From: CAZYQW01 sp964649825
GTDB taxonomy: Bacteria > Planctomycetota > B15-G4 > JADJEK01
NCBI GenBank assembly: GCA_964649825.1
Contig: CAZYQW010000049.1
Coordinates: 1 to 64,000 of the forward strand
DNA: 64,000 nt
Direction: 5' to 3'
Positions 54,221 to 63,181 of the stretch are shown one piece after another (position 1 is the first letter of the stretch; each line of letters begins with the position of its first letter). The translations under genes were made by a program, and so were the position numbers. The notes beneath the pieces are model-generated. The model was not told the DNA's origin. It saw only the letters and a list, made by a program, of their open reading frames with translations, and did no database searches.

Positions 54221-54257
54221 GAACGGCGTCCTCCGCTGGCCGCGGAAGACGCCGTTC
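54221..54257. terminator. bidirectional hairpin between helicase and HEAT/receiver genes
   Basis: GAACGGCGTCCTCCGC (54221-54236) pairs with GCGGAAGACGCCGTTC (54242-54257) with one mismatch around a 5-nt loop. It lies 56 bp after the helicase stop and 39 bp past the stop of the convergent gene. The direct repeat TTCAAACGAC TTCAAACGAC follows. T-runs are short. Confidence 0.6.
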
Positions 54258-54295
54258 ATCCGTTTCAAACGACTTCAAACGACGCTGGACGGCGA

Positions 54296-56071
54296 CTACA
54301 GCTCCAGGCTGTGGTCGAGCATCAACGCGGCGCGATCCTGGGTGCTCAACGTCGAGGCGGCTCCGAGCACCCGCGCGGCCGCGACTCTCAGTTCGGCGTC
54401 GTCGCCCGCGAGAGCGTCGACCATCGCCTGCCTGGTACCGGGCTGGAGCGGATGCGACGACACGATCCCCGCCAACGCCTCGGCCGCCGCGACGCGCGCC
54501 TCCGTCGACGCCCCCGGGCCCGAGAAGAGCGCTGCGGCAGGAGCCTGCCCGGACGCCGTCTTCGCCTTCGCCAGAGCCTTCAACGCCGGGATCTGCACGT
54601 CATCGTCGCGGCCGATCGCGGCGACGATCGCGTCCGCGGCCGGGGCGAGGCTCGCGCCGTCCAGCGACGCCAGCGTCTGGGCCGCCTTGCGCGAGAAATC
54701 GGCGGCCTGCATCCGCTGATCGTTCAACTGCGCGGCCTCGAACGCAGTGTCGAGCGCCGGCTGCAGCACGGCGAGGGTCACCGGCATCGGGACCACCCCC
54801 GCGACGGAGTCGCCGAGCGACGCGCTCACGCGTTCGACCTCGGTCTCCCCGCCGAGCACGATGATCGGAACGTCCTTCGTGCGGACGTCGAGATCGAGGC
54901 TGCTGACCAGCGCCGCGACGGGCACGTCGGTGACGCTCGTGCTCATCACGATGGCATCCTTCACCGGGGCGGCCTTGGCGCGCATCAACCCCATCGCGCC
55001 GGTCTTCGCACCGACCGCGAACATGTCGCGCGTGCGGAGCATCGCGACGAGCTCATTCAGGATCACGGGGTCGTCGTGGATCACGAGCACCTGACGGATG
55101 GCGCTCTCGGAGAGCGCCTGACCGAGAGTCTCGACGACCCGGCTCGACGGATTGGACGGGTTCGATGCGGCAAGCGACAGCGCCGCGGCGTACCGATCCT
55201 CCTTCATGTTCGAGCCGAGCATGCCGTCCGCGTTGGCGACCGGCTCGACCTCGGGAGCCTCCATCGGCTCGATCTCGGGCGCGTGACCGCCAAGGGCCAC
55301 GAGCTCGGAGAGCCGCGCCAGATTCCAGTCCTCGCCGCCGTCCTCGCCGAGCGCGGTCTGGAGGGCGACGTACGAGTCGATCAGCTCGCTCAGCGCGCCC
55401 GCGTGGGTTGGATCGACGCGGAGCGCGTCCTCGGCGAACACCTTGCCGTACGCCGGTCCGTATGCTTCGGGAGGGACCTCGCGGGCGCCGATCGCCTTGC
55501 CGTTCCAGAAGAAGACGCGCGAGCGGTCTTCGTCGCCGAGCTCGCCGGTGCGGAACCGTCGCGCGAGATCGGCCAGCATGGCCGCCGGATCGCCGTTCGC
55601 CGAGAAACCGATGCGGGAGATCGCTTCGGCCGCCTTCTCCCGCGTCAGCTCGTCCTCGTCATGAGCCGCGATGCACGCCAACGAGGGAAGAACTCGTTCG
55701 TCGCCGATCGCGCTCAGCACGATGCAGATGTTGCGTCGCACCATCGCGTCGTCGGAGTGGAGGCCGGCCGCCAGCGCAAGCACGGACTCGGCACCGAGAC
55801 GGCGGAGGGCGTAGATCGCCTGCACGCGCCGCTCGACGTCGGCCTGGCTGCCGATCCACCGGAGAAGCCCGTTCACGGCGTACGCGCCGTGCTCGTCGCG
55901 AAGGGTGTCGATCGCCGCGGTGCGCTCGCGCCAGTCGCCGGAAGCCGCGGTCGCGGCGAGCTCGGCGATGCGGGACGGGTCGTTCTCGACCGCGACCGCA
56001 CGAGCGAGCGGGGACGCCGAGCAGGTGAAGATCGCGAGGGCGATGAGTGCGTGCCGCGTGGTCGCGCGCAT
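54296..56071 (-). CDS. exported HEAT-repeat protein with degenerate receiver-like domain
   Basis: 591 aa. Signal peptide (MRATTRHALIALAIFTCSASPLARA). Residues about 40-180 are HEAT-like helices (RRVQAIYALRRLGAESVLALAAGL; DAMVRRNICIVLSAIGDERV). Residues about 327-445 read as a response-regulator receiver fold: VLVIHDDPVILNEL keeps the acidic pair, but the phospho-acceptor Asp is replaced by Ser in DAIVMSTSV, the Thr/Ser position is LGGE and the Lys position is VVPMP. C-terminal HEAT-like repeats (VAAAEALAGIVSSHPL; LRVAAARVLGAASTL) follow. The predicted location is outside the cytoplasm, where no phosphoryl donor is known, so the receiver fold is probably a binding module. Confidence 0.75.
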   Translation of the reverse strand: MRATTRHALIALAIFTCSASPLARAVAVENDPSRIAELAATAASGDWRERTAAIDTLRDEHGAYAVNGLLRWIGSQADVERRVQAIYALRRLGAESVLALAAGLHSDDAMVRRNICIVLSAIGDERVLPSLACIAAHDEDELTREKAAEAISRIGFSANGDPAAMLADLARRFRTGELGDEDRSRVFFWNGKAIGAREVPPEAYGPAYGKVFAEDALRVDPTHAGALSELIDSYVALQTALGEDGGEDWNLARLSELVALGGHAPEIEPMEAPEVEPVANADGMLGSNMKEDRYAAALSLAASNPSNPSSRVVETLGQALSESAIRQVLVIHDDPVILNELVAMLRTRDMFAVGAKTGAMGLMRAKAAPVKDAIVMSTSVTDVPVAALVSSLDLDVRTKDVPIIVLGGETEVERVSASLGDSVAGVVPMPVTLAVLQPALDTAFEAAQLNDQRMQAADFSRKAAQTLASLDGASLAPAADAIVAAIGRDDDVQIPALKALAKAKTASGQAPAAALFSGPGASTEARVAAAEALAGIVSSHPLQPGTRQAMVDALAGDDAELRVAAARVLGAASTLSTQDRAALMLDHSLEL

Positions 56072-56281
56072 CCCGTGGTTCCTCCGTACGTTCTGCGACC
56101 GGGACTCGGTCGCAACATGAGGCCGGACAACGAGTTACCGGCCAGCCAAGAAGCGGCGCGATCGTAAAGGTCGTACCGACAACGATCAAGGGAAATCTAC
56201 GGCCTCGACCGCGCGACCCGACCGCACGAGCACGATAGCGTGCGCGCAAGGAAAGGTGACGCGGGGTCGTGGCGGAAAAGG

Positions 56282-56317
56282 CGCCGGCGAGCCTCGGTGC
56301 GGTGAGACTCGCCGGCG
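56282..56317 (-). terminator. terminator-like hairpin downstream of the 843-aa HEAT gene
   Basis: A perfect 10-bp stem CGCCGGCGAG/CTCGCCGGCG (56282-56291 and 56308-56317) with a 16-nt loop, followed on the minus strand by CCTTTT. It lies 71 bp past the stop of the HEAT gene. The rest of 56072-56387 holds no recognisable gene; the promoter of the 591-aa gene must be here but I cannot place it. Confidence 0.6.
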
Positions 56318-56387
56318 AAACCACGCTGCGGAAGGAGGAATCATCGAGGCGATCGTTGCCATGCTCGCCTCGCCCGGATGAGACGGC

Positions 56388-58919
56388 TCAGCCGTCGCCG
56401 CCTTCCCCGCCGCCGAGTTTTTCCAGCGCGCGCAGCGCCGCGTCGCGGACCGCTGCGTCCTCGTCGTCGAGGAGATCGAGCAGAAGGGGAATCGCGGCCG
56501 GGTCGCCGAGAGCGCCGAGCGCGAGCGCGCCGCCCCTGCGCCGGATCGGATCGTCGTCGCGGACCAACGCGCGCGCCCGCTCGAGGGTCCGCGCCGCGCC
56601 GCCCTCTGCGATGAGGGACTGGTGCTGCCGGTTCCTGAGCCGCAATTGGATCGCGTTCACCGCGTCGCTCGCATGCAAGCGCAAGGACTCGTTGGGTGAA
56701 TCGAGCAGCTTCGCGAGCGCCGGGAGCGCGGACTCGAAGGCGCCGGAGCGGGCCGCGTCCGATGCGGCGCGGAGCGTTTCGACGTCGTCGCTCTTCAGTC
56801 CGACGGTGGTGACGCGCTCGAGGGCGCGGGCGTCGACACGGGTGACGAGCACGTCGATGAGCGGGGCCGTCAGCAGCCGCTCGGGGAGCTTCATCGCGAA
56901 CTCCGAGAGCACGGGCGTCGGCAGCCCGTGTTGCTGGAGGAGACGTTGGTCGAACATGGACACGAACGAGCTCGAATCGCCGGTCGCCTCGATCCACTCG
57001 ACGAACGTGTCGGCTGCCGCCGCGCCCTGGAGGTACGCGAGGAAGCTCGCTGCGCGGCCGACCACGGCGATGTTCTGGCTCCTCAGCGCCCGGACGAGGT
57101 CGCCGACCGTGCGCTCGCCTCCGCACTCGACAAGGAAGATGAGGGCCGACTCGTCACCCGCTCGATCCCAATAGGCACGAGCGCCCGCCTCGAGGTTCGC
57201 GGAGGACGTCCCCTGCGCGATGCGGAACGCGGAGTCCCCCAGGTCCCCGTTCGCCGCCAGGTCTTCGGCGAGGCGGGGGAGCGCGCGGACGACATCGCTC
57301 GTGCGGTTCGTCCGGGCCAAGAACCGGTAGGTCGCGGTTCGGACCTCGTCGACGTCGGACGCCGCGAACGTCGGAGCGACCCCTCCCATCACCTGCGCGT
57401 CGAACGAGGCCAGCTCGACGAGGGCGAGCTGACCGGCGAGGTCGCGCGTCTCTCGCCACGCGCGCTCGAGAAACGCCACGGCCCGGGCCGGATCCGCTCG
57501 GCCGACGGCCTCGATCGTCGCCCCGTAGGCCTTTCGGAACTGCTTCGTGAGCCCGGCGTTCTCGAGCTCCGCCAGACGGCCGAAGTAGACCGCCCGAGCG
57601 GCGTCGGTCAGTCCCGACGGCGCCGAATGCGCGAGCAGAATGAAGGGGTTCCCGTTTCGTCCAACGACACTCTCGCCCCGGAGCGCCGCTTCGATGCGAT
57701 CCCGCGCGGCGGCGCGGAGATCTTCGCTCCACGGTGCCTGGAAGCCGGCGAGGAGTTCCGGCACCACTTCCTGGACGTCCGCGTGCGCGTCTCGAAGCCC
57801 CGCCGCCGCGAGCGCCGCGAACTCGGACGGGTCGATCCAGCCACCGAACCCTTGCAGGATTCGCGCGCGCCGCAGCGCAGTCCTCCGCACCCCGGGATCG
57901 GTGCTCTGCACCATCTCCCGCAGCGCGACGCTCAACCCTTCGCGCAGCTCCGGACGCGCGCTCATGTGCTCCAGCCAGTCGAGCACCTCGGCCCGCTCCG
58001 CGTCCGTTCCTTCCAAGAGCGCGACGCGCATCTCGTGGATGAGCTCCGCGCGGACCGACGGATCCACGTGCGCGCCCCACACGGCGCGCCGCACCGCCGC
58101 CTCGGAGTCGCGCGCGGCCCGGCGCAGGAGGGGCAGGATCGCGGCGGGACTCGCGGCGGACGCCTTCGAGAACGTCGACGCGAGCTGGGCACGGGTCCGC
58201 GGATCCGCGTGTTCCAGCCCGGCCGCGAGGACGCCGACGAGCCGCGGGAGGTAGGCGGGCGACTTCGCCACCAACGAAGCGATCGCCTCCGCGATCACGT
58301 AGGGAAAGAGCACATCCTCGCTCGAGAAGCTCGCGGAGAGGACGTCGAGTGCTTCGTCGTTCCGGTATCCGGACCGGACGAGCACGCGCGCCGCCCCTCC
58401 CACGATTCCGACGTCGCGGCTCTCGAGCCCGGCCGCGACGAACGGCAGCGCGAGATCGCCGATCCTCAGCAGGTCCTCCTCGGCCGCCTCGCGCTCCGGC
58501 CCGCCGAGCTTCAACACGAGCGCGTCGACGCGGTGCCGGAGCTCCGGATCGAGGTCGCTATCCGGGGTCGGTTGCGGCAGGAGCCGCTCCGCCTCGGCGT
58601 GGTCCGGCACGATCGCGAGCACCGCGCGCAAGTCTTCCTCGGCGCCAGCCGCGTCGCCCCGCTCGATGCGGCAGCGCGCACGCCCGAGCAGGGCTCGAAC
58701 GAGCATGTCCTCGTCCTGCGTCGAGCGCGCGCGATCGATCGCCTCGGCGTAGAGGCGGGCCGCCGCGTCGAGGTCGCGCATTCCGACCTCGAGGTAGTAG
58801 GCGCGATCGAGCCGGCGATCGTCGTCGACCGGCGGTTGCGCGCCCGTCGCGCCCGCGAAGGCCGCTCCGAGCAGCCCCGCCGTGATCCATCGTCCTGGGT
58901 TCGTCCGTCGTGGACTCAT
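56388..58919 (-). CDS. exported HEAT-repeat protein
   Basis: 843 aa from the ATG at 58919, which begins a signal-like sequence (WITAGLLGAAFAGATGAQ). Residues about 40-130 contain a TPR-like helical pair (YLEVGMRDLDAAARLYAEAIDRARS; GDAAGAEEDLRAVLAIVPDHAEAERLL), and the rest is HEAT repeats throughout (DRAWRETRDLAGQLALVELASF; GDPAAIPLLLDLLDDEDAAVRDAALRALEKLGG). The C-terminus ends in a Gly/Glu tail. No catalytic site is visible. It lies 76 bp after the response-regulator gene on the same strand and could be controlled by, or report to, that two-component pair. A binding or scaffold role in the periplasm is the best guess. Confidence 0.75.
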   Translation of the reverse strand: MSPRRTNPGRWITAGLLGAAFAGATGAQPPVDDDRRLDRAYYLEVGMRDLDAAARLYAEAIDRARSTQDEDMLVRALLGRARCRIERGDAAGAEEDLRAVLAIVPDHAEAERLLPQPTPDSDLDPELRHRVDALVLKLGGPEREAAEEDLLRIGDLALPFVAAGLESRDVGIVGGAARVLVRSGYRNDEALDVLSASFSSEDVLFPYVIAEAIASLVAKSPAYLPRLVGVLAAGLEHADPRTRAQLASTFSKASAASPAAILPLLRRAARDSEAAVRRAVWGAHVDPSVRAELIHEMRVALLEGTDAERAEVLDWLEHMSARPELREGLSVALREMVQSTDPGVRRTALRRARILQGFGGWIDPSEFAALAAAGLRDAHADVQEVVPELLAGFQAPWSEDLRAAARDRIEAALRGESVVGRNGNPFILLAHSAPSGLTDAARAVYFGRLAELENAGLTKQFRKAYGATIEAVGRADPARAVAFLERAWRETRDLAGQLALVELASFDAQVMGGVAPTFAASDVDEVRTATYRFLARTNRTSDVVRALPRLAEDLAANGDLGDSAFRIAQGTSSANLEAGARAYWDRAGDESALIFLVECGGERTVGDLVRALRSQNIAVVGRAASFLAYLQGAAAADTFVEWIEATGDSSSFVSMFDQRLLQQHGLPTPVLSEFAMKLPERLLTAPLIDVLVTRVDARALERVTTVGLKSDDVETLRAASDAARSGAFESALPALAKLLDSPNESLRLHASDAVNAIQLRLRNRQHQSLIAEGGAARTLERARALVRDDDPIRRRGGALALGALGDPAAIPLLLDLLDDEDAAVRDAALRALEKLGGGEGGDG

Positions 58920-58995
58920 CTCGAACTCCTTTCTGACCGCTCTTCGGTCGTCCAGGAAGATCGCCATCCCAGACCCCGGGAACGTCTCCGAGTTG

Positions 58996-59685
58996 TCACG
59001 ATCCACCCCCGGCTTCGAGGCGATAGCCGACGCCGTGGACGGTGACGATCACGCGGGGCGCCGACGGGTCGACCTCGACCTTCTTGCGCAGGCGCGCGAC
59101 GTGGTTGTCGAGCGTGCGTGTGGTGAAGCGCGAGCTCAAACCCCACAGGTCCCTCAGGATGGTGCGTCGATCGAGCGCGCGGCCGCGGCGCTCCCAAAGG
59201 TAGCGGAGAAGGTCGACCTCGACCGGCGTGAGCTCCTCGGCACGTCCGTCCTGCCGGACCACGCGCGCCTCCAGGTCGACGACGACCGGGCCGAGGCAGA
59301 GCTCGCTCGCGCTGCCGCCACCCGCGCGCCGGAGAACCGCGGCCACGCGCGCCAGGAGCTCGGCCACGCCGAACGGCTTGCGCACGTAGTCGTCGGCGCC
59401 GAGCGCGAGCCCCATCACCGCGTCCCCCTCCTGCGCGCGCGCGGTCAGACAGACGACGGGAAGCTTGCGGCCCGACGCGCGGATCGCCTTCAGCACGTCG
59501 AGGCCGTCCCCGTCGGGCAGGTTCAGGTCGAGCAGCACGAGGTCGAACGCCGCGGCGGCGAGCGCGGCCTGGGCTCCCTTCGTATCGCCGTGGTGCACGA
59601 CCGCGTAGCCCTCCTGCTCGAGGTTGAAGCGAACGCCGCGCGCGAGGTCCTCGTCGTCTTCCACCAACAGGATGCGAGCCATCAT
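58996..59685 (-). CDS. OmpR-family response regulator
   Basis: 229 aa. Receiver domain 1-120: acidic pair at 10-11 (VEDDED), phospho-acceptor Asp53 (LVLLDLNLPDGDG), Thr81 (LTARAQE), Lys103 (VRKPFG). C-terminal winged helix of the OmpR/PhoB type (about 130-225): LTPVEVDLLRYLWERRGRALDRRTILRDLW, then DNHVARLRKKVEVDPSAPRVIVTVHGVGYRL. All signalling residues are intact. Its start overlaps the stop of the histidine-kinase gene by 4 bp (ATGA), so the two form a cognate pair. Confidence 0.95.
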   Translation of the reverse strand: MMARILLVEDDEDLARGVRFNLEQEGYAVVHHGDTKGAQAALAAAAFDLVLLDLNLPDGDGLDVLKAIRASGRKLPVVCLTARAQEGDAVMGLALGADDYVRKPFGVAELLARVAAVLRRAGGGSASELCLGPVVVDLEARVVRQDGRAEELTPVEVDLLRYLWERRGRALDRRTILRDLWGLSSRFTTRTLDNHVARLRKKVEVDPSAPRVIVTVHGVGYRLEAGGGS

Positions 59686-61550
59686 GCGTCTCCTCCGGAT
59701 CCCGTCCCGCTCGCCGCCGCGGGCGCTCCGACCGCCGTGCGCGCGATCGGGAGCTCCACCGTGAACACCGCGCCGCCGCCGGCCCGCGGCGCCAGGAACG
59801 CGCGGCCACCGTGGCGTTCCGCGACCTCGCGCACCAACGCAAGACCGAGACCGGCCCCGCGGACGTTGGCGCCGGAGCCACGCACGAAGCGTTCGAAGAC
59901 GCGCTCCGCCGCGTCGGCCGGCACGCCGGGGCCGCGATCCGCGACCACGATGCGCGCCACGCCGTTCGACGCGGCGACCTCGACCTCGACGAAGCGTCCC
60001 TCCGCCGCGTGGTGGCGCACGTTCTCGAGGAGGTTGCCGAGCGCGCCTCGAAGCGCGTCCGGATCGCCGTCGACGACGACGGCCCGCGTCGGCGCGTCCA
60101 GCCGCGGAACGACGCCGCGTTCGCGAAACAGCGGCTCCTGCGTCGCCATCACGTCACGGGCGAGCACGCCGAGGTCGACCGGCTCGGTGCGCCCACGCGA
60201 CGACCGGTCGTTGCGCGCCAGATCGAGCACCGTCGCGACGAGCGAGGACAACCGCTCGGCCTCGCGCGCCGCCACGCCGGCGAACTCGCGCGCCTCGTCG
60301 CGGTCGGTGACGCGACCGCTCGCGAGCGTCTCGGTGTACATGCGGATCAACGCGAGCGGCGTGCGGAGATCGTGGCCGACCTGGGCCACGAACCGCGACT
60401 TCGCGGCGGCGGCCGCCGCCTCGCGGCGCGCGGCGACGAGCGTCTGGCGAACGGCGAACGCCGCACCGACCACGAGCAGGACGAGCGCGGCGAGGACGAG
60501 GGCGGCGCCGCGGTCCGCCGCACGCAGCACCTGGTCGCGCCGCTCCGTCGCGACCACGAAGAGCGGCGTCACCACATCGGACACGCGCGCGAACGCGGTG
60601 ACCAGGTCATCGTCGCCGCCGGGCGGCTCGGACGACGCGAGCCGCAGTCCACTCGGCAGCACGGGGAGCCTCGCCTGCGCCGACCGAATCGTCCCGTCCT
60701 CGACCGGATCGAGCGCGACGAGGTGATCTCCCGCTCGATGGACGCCGGACCGGGCCCCGCCGTCGAGCACCGACTGCACGCGCCGGACGACGTCCAGCTC
60801 GGCGCGGCGCGCCGCGATCTCGCGCGTCGCGTCGAGGCCCTCCGACGCGATCCGGTCGAGCGCGAATCCCTCGTCGGCACCGCCCACGCAGCGGGCGAGG
60901 TCGTCCACGAGCGCGTCATCGACGGGTCGCAGGAGCGATCGCAGCAGGACCGCCTCGCGGGTCCGGCCGCGCTCGACCTCGTCGAGCCGCGCGAGGAAAC
61001 GTCGCGCGGCCTGGTTCGCGGACTCGACGGCGCCGGCGGCTCGCTCGTGCGCCGACCACCGCAGGAGCGCGACCTTCGCGACCGCCGGGTCGACGTCGTC
61101 CTGCTCGGCGACGGAACGATACAGGCGCCGCGCCTCCGCGGCGCGACCCTCCTGCTCGTACCGCTCGGCGAGCCGCAGGTAGAACGACCCCTCGTGGTCG
61201 GCACGCGTCGGGGCGCGCAACGCGACCAGCTCGCGAGGGGCGGGCGGGCGGATCCAACCCGCGGGAGACCAGATCCCGGGCGCCGCCTCCGACGCAGCTC
61301 GCTCGACGACGAGATCGACGACCTGCCCGATGACGCCCGCCCCTTGCGCGGCGGATTGCGCCAGTCGCAACGACGCGTCGCGCTCGGCCGCCGCGCGCTC
61401 CGTCAGGACCGACCTCACGCCGAGCGCGGCGACGACCAGTGCCCCGGCGAACGGGAGCGCGAACGTCGAGCTGCGCCGCGGCGCGCTGCCCCGCTCGTCG
61501 CTCCCGCGCCGACCCTGGGTCGCCGCCGTCCCGTCGTTCGGTCGATTCAC
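59682..61550 (-). CDS. membrane sensor histidine kinase
   Basis: 622 aa from the GTG at 61550; an upstream ATG at 61631 is less likely. Two transmembrane helices at about 29-46 and 349-368 enclose an exported sensor region of about 300 residues, which looks TPR-like and helical (FYLRLAERYEQEGRAAEARRLYRSV). Then H-box FVAQVGHDLRTPLALIRM with phospho-acceptor His393, N-box NLLENVRHHA, G1 DRGPGVP, G2 GAGLGLALV. All catalytic motifs intact. A helical repeat sensor is uncommon for a histidine kinase. Partner of the overlapping response-regulator gene. Confidence 0.93.
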   Translation of the reverse strand: MNRPNDGTAATQGRRGSDERGSAPRRSSTFALPFAGALVVAALGVRSVLTERAAAERDASLRLAQSAAQGAGVIGQVVDLVVERAASEAAPGIWSPAGWIRPPAPRELVALRAPTRADHEGSFYLRLAERYEQEGRAAEARRLYRSVAEQDDVDPAVAKVALLRWSAHERAAGAVESANQAARRFLARLDEVERGRTREAVLLRSLLRPVDDALVDDLARCVGGADEGFALDRIASEGLDATREIAARRAELDVVRRVQSVLDGGARSGVHRAGDHLVALDPVEDGTIRSAQARLPVLPSGLRLASSEPPGGDDDLVTAFARVSDVVTPLFVVATERRDQVLRAADRGAALVLAALVLLVVGAAFAVRQTLVAARREAAAAAAKSRFVAQVGHDLRTPLALIRMYTETLASGRVTDRDEAREFAGVAAREAERLSSLVATVLDLARNDRSSRGRTEPVDLGVLARDVMATQEPLFRERGVVPRLDAPTRAVVVDGDPDALRGALGNLLENVRHHAAEGRFVEVEVAASNGVARIVVADRGPGVPADAAERVFERFVRGSGANVRGAGLGLALVREVAERHGGRAFLAPRAGGGAVFTVELPIARTAVGAPAAASGTGSGGDA

Positions 61551-61669
61551 TCTCGGATTCTCGCCGGTCCGGACGTCGGAATCGTGACGAAGTTGTATCG
61601 AAACCGCAGGGTCGAGCGTCCCGCTCGACACGGTAGCTTCTGTCGTTCGACTCCTCGGGAGACGTCGTC

Positions 61670-63055
61670 ATGGCTCCGATCCTCCAGTTTCTCGGCGCGG
61701 CGCGCACGGTGACCGGCTCGAAGTTCCTCCTCTACGCGAACGGCCACGAGGTCCTCGTCGACGCGGGACTCTTCCAGGGAAGCAAGGAGCTTCGGCGCCG
61801 CAACTGGGACCGGATGCCGGTGGACCCGCGGAACATCGACGCGGTGGTGCTCACGCACGGCCACATCGATCACGTCGGCTACCTCCCTCGTCTCCTGCGG
61901 CAGGGCTTCTCGGGGCCGATCTTCTGCTCGAGCGCGACGAAGGATCTGCTTGCGATCATGCTGCCCGATTCGGCTCGCATCCAAGAGGAGGAGGCGCGCT
62001 ACGCGAACCTCAAGGGCTATTCGAAGCATGACCCCGCGCTCCCGCTCTACACCGAGCAGGACGCGCGCGACGCGCTCGAGAACGTCCACCCGCTCCCCTA
62101 CGGCGTTCCGGCGGAGATCGTGACGGGGATTCGTGCGACCCTCCACCCGAGCGGGCACATCCTCGGCGCCGCGTTCGTGGAGCTCGCGGCGGAGGGCGTA
62201 CGAACCGTCTTCTCGGGCGACATCGGCGGCTACGACGACGAGGTGATGAAAGCGCCGGCCCCGTTGCCGCCGGACGTCGACTACGTGCTCGTGGAGGCGA
62301 CGTACGGTGGTCGCAGCGAGGACCACGCGCCGGTGCGAGACCAGATCGAGCGGCACGCCAAGCCCGTGCTGGAGCGCGGCGGCATGATCGTGATCCCCGC
62401 GTTCGCGGTCGGCCGCACCACGCTCGTCCTCTACCACCTCCGCCGGCTGATCGACGAGAAGCGCCTCCCGGACGTGCCGGTCTTCGTCGACAGCCCGATG
62501 GCGACGACCGCGGTGGAACTCTACTGCGACCACTCCGGCGAGCACAACCTGCGGACCGATCTGCTGAAATCGAGCGCCTGCCCGATCGTCACGCCGAACA
62601 TCCACCTCATCCGCACGGTCGAGCAGTCGAAGCGGTTGAACGACGTTCGAGGACCCGGCGTCATCATCTCGGCCAGCGGCATGGCCACCGGCGGCCGCGT
62701 CCTCCACCACTTGCGACGGCGCCTCCCCGACCCGGCGAACCTCGTGCTCGTCGTCGGCTATCAGGCCGAGGGTACGCGCGGGCGGCAGTTGGTGGACGGC
62801 GCCGACGAGGTCCGGATCATGGGGGCTTTCGTGAGGGTGCGCGCTCGCGTAGCGTCGATCCGCGGCCTCTCGGCCCACGGCGATTGCGACGACATCCTCC
62901 GCTGGCTCAAGACCGCGACGCGACCGCCGCGGAGGACGTTCCTCGTCCACGGGGAGACCGACGGCTTGAATGCCATGGCGAAACGGATCGATGCCGAGGT
63001 CGGGTTCCCGCACTCGACGCCGGAGTACCTGCAGACGGTGACTCTCGAAACTTGA
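61670..63055 (+). CDS. beta-CASP metallo-beta-lactamase-fold ribonuclease-like protein
   Basis: 461 aa. Metallo-beta-lactamase motifs: HGHIDH (63-68) for the two zinc ions, HPSGHILGA, SGDIGGYDD. The beta-CASP part contains SASGMATGGRVLHHL and LSAHGD, the family C-terminal motifs, and the RNA-specificity domain (RMMBL-like) is at the end. Relatives act as endo- or exoribonucleases (Ysh1/CPSF73-like, bacterial RNase J relatives). Length fits the short bacterial/archaeal type. GGGAGA precedes the ATG. Divergent from the histidine-kinase gene with a 119-bp spacer. Confidence 0.92.
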   Translation: MAPILQFLGAARTVTGSKFLLYANGHEVLVDAGLFQGSKELRRRNWDRMPVDPRNIDAVVLTHGHIDHVGYLPRLLRQGFSGPIFCSSATKDLLAIMLPDSARIQEEEARYANLKGYSKHDPALPLYTEQDARDALENVHPLPYGVPAEIVTGIRATLHPSGHILGAAFVELAAEGVRTVFSGDIGGYDDEVMKAPAPLPPDVDYVLVEATYGGRSEDHAPVRDQIERHAKPVLERGGMIVIPAFAVGRTTLVLYHLRRLIDEKRLPDVPVFVDSPMATTAVELYCDHSGEHNLRTDLLKSSACPIVTPNIHLIRTVEQSKRLNDVRGPGVIISASGMATGGRVLHHLRRRLPDPANLVLVVGYQAEGTRGRQLVDGADEVRIMGAFVRVRARVASIRGLSAHGDCDDILRWLKTATRPPRRTFLVHGETDGLNAMAKRIDAEVGFPHSTPEYLQTVTLET

Positions 63056-63108
63056 CGGAGTCCCCGGCGCCCGCGCCTCCCGCCCCTCCGGACGCCGAGA
63101 CGCGAGAG

Positions 63109-63139
63109 GACGGGATCGCGACGTCGTCACGATCCCGTC
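63109..63139. terminator. hairpin between convergent genes
   Basis: A perfect 10-bp stem GACGGGATCG/CGATCCCGTC (63109-63118 and 63130-63139) with an 11-nt loop, continued by further pairs. It lies 54 bp past the beta-CASP stop and 43 bp past the end of the convergent dehydrogenase gene, so could serve both. Few T residues follow. Confidence 0.55.
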
Positions 63140-63181
63140 TTCTCTTCCCGCCGATCCACTCGGACCGGCGCTCACGGCATG

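Noticed and set aside
58919..59006. Longer start for the 843-aa HEAT gene
   Set aside because: It would overlap the end of the response-regulator gene and place a charged stretch ahead of a good signal peptide starting at 58919.
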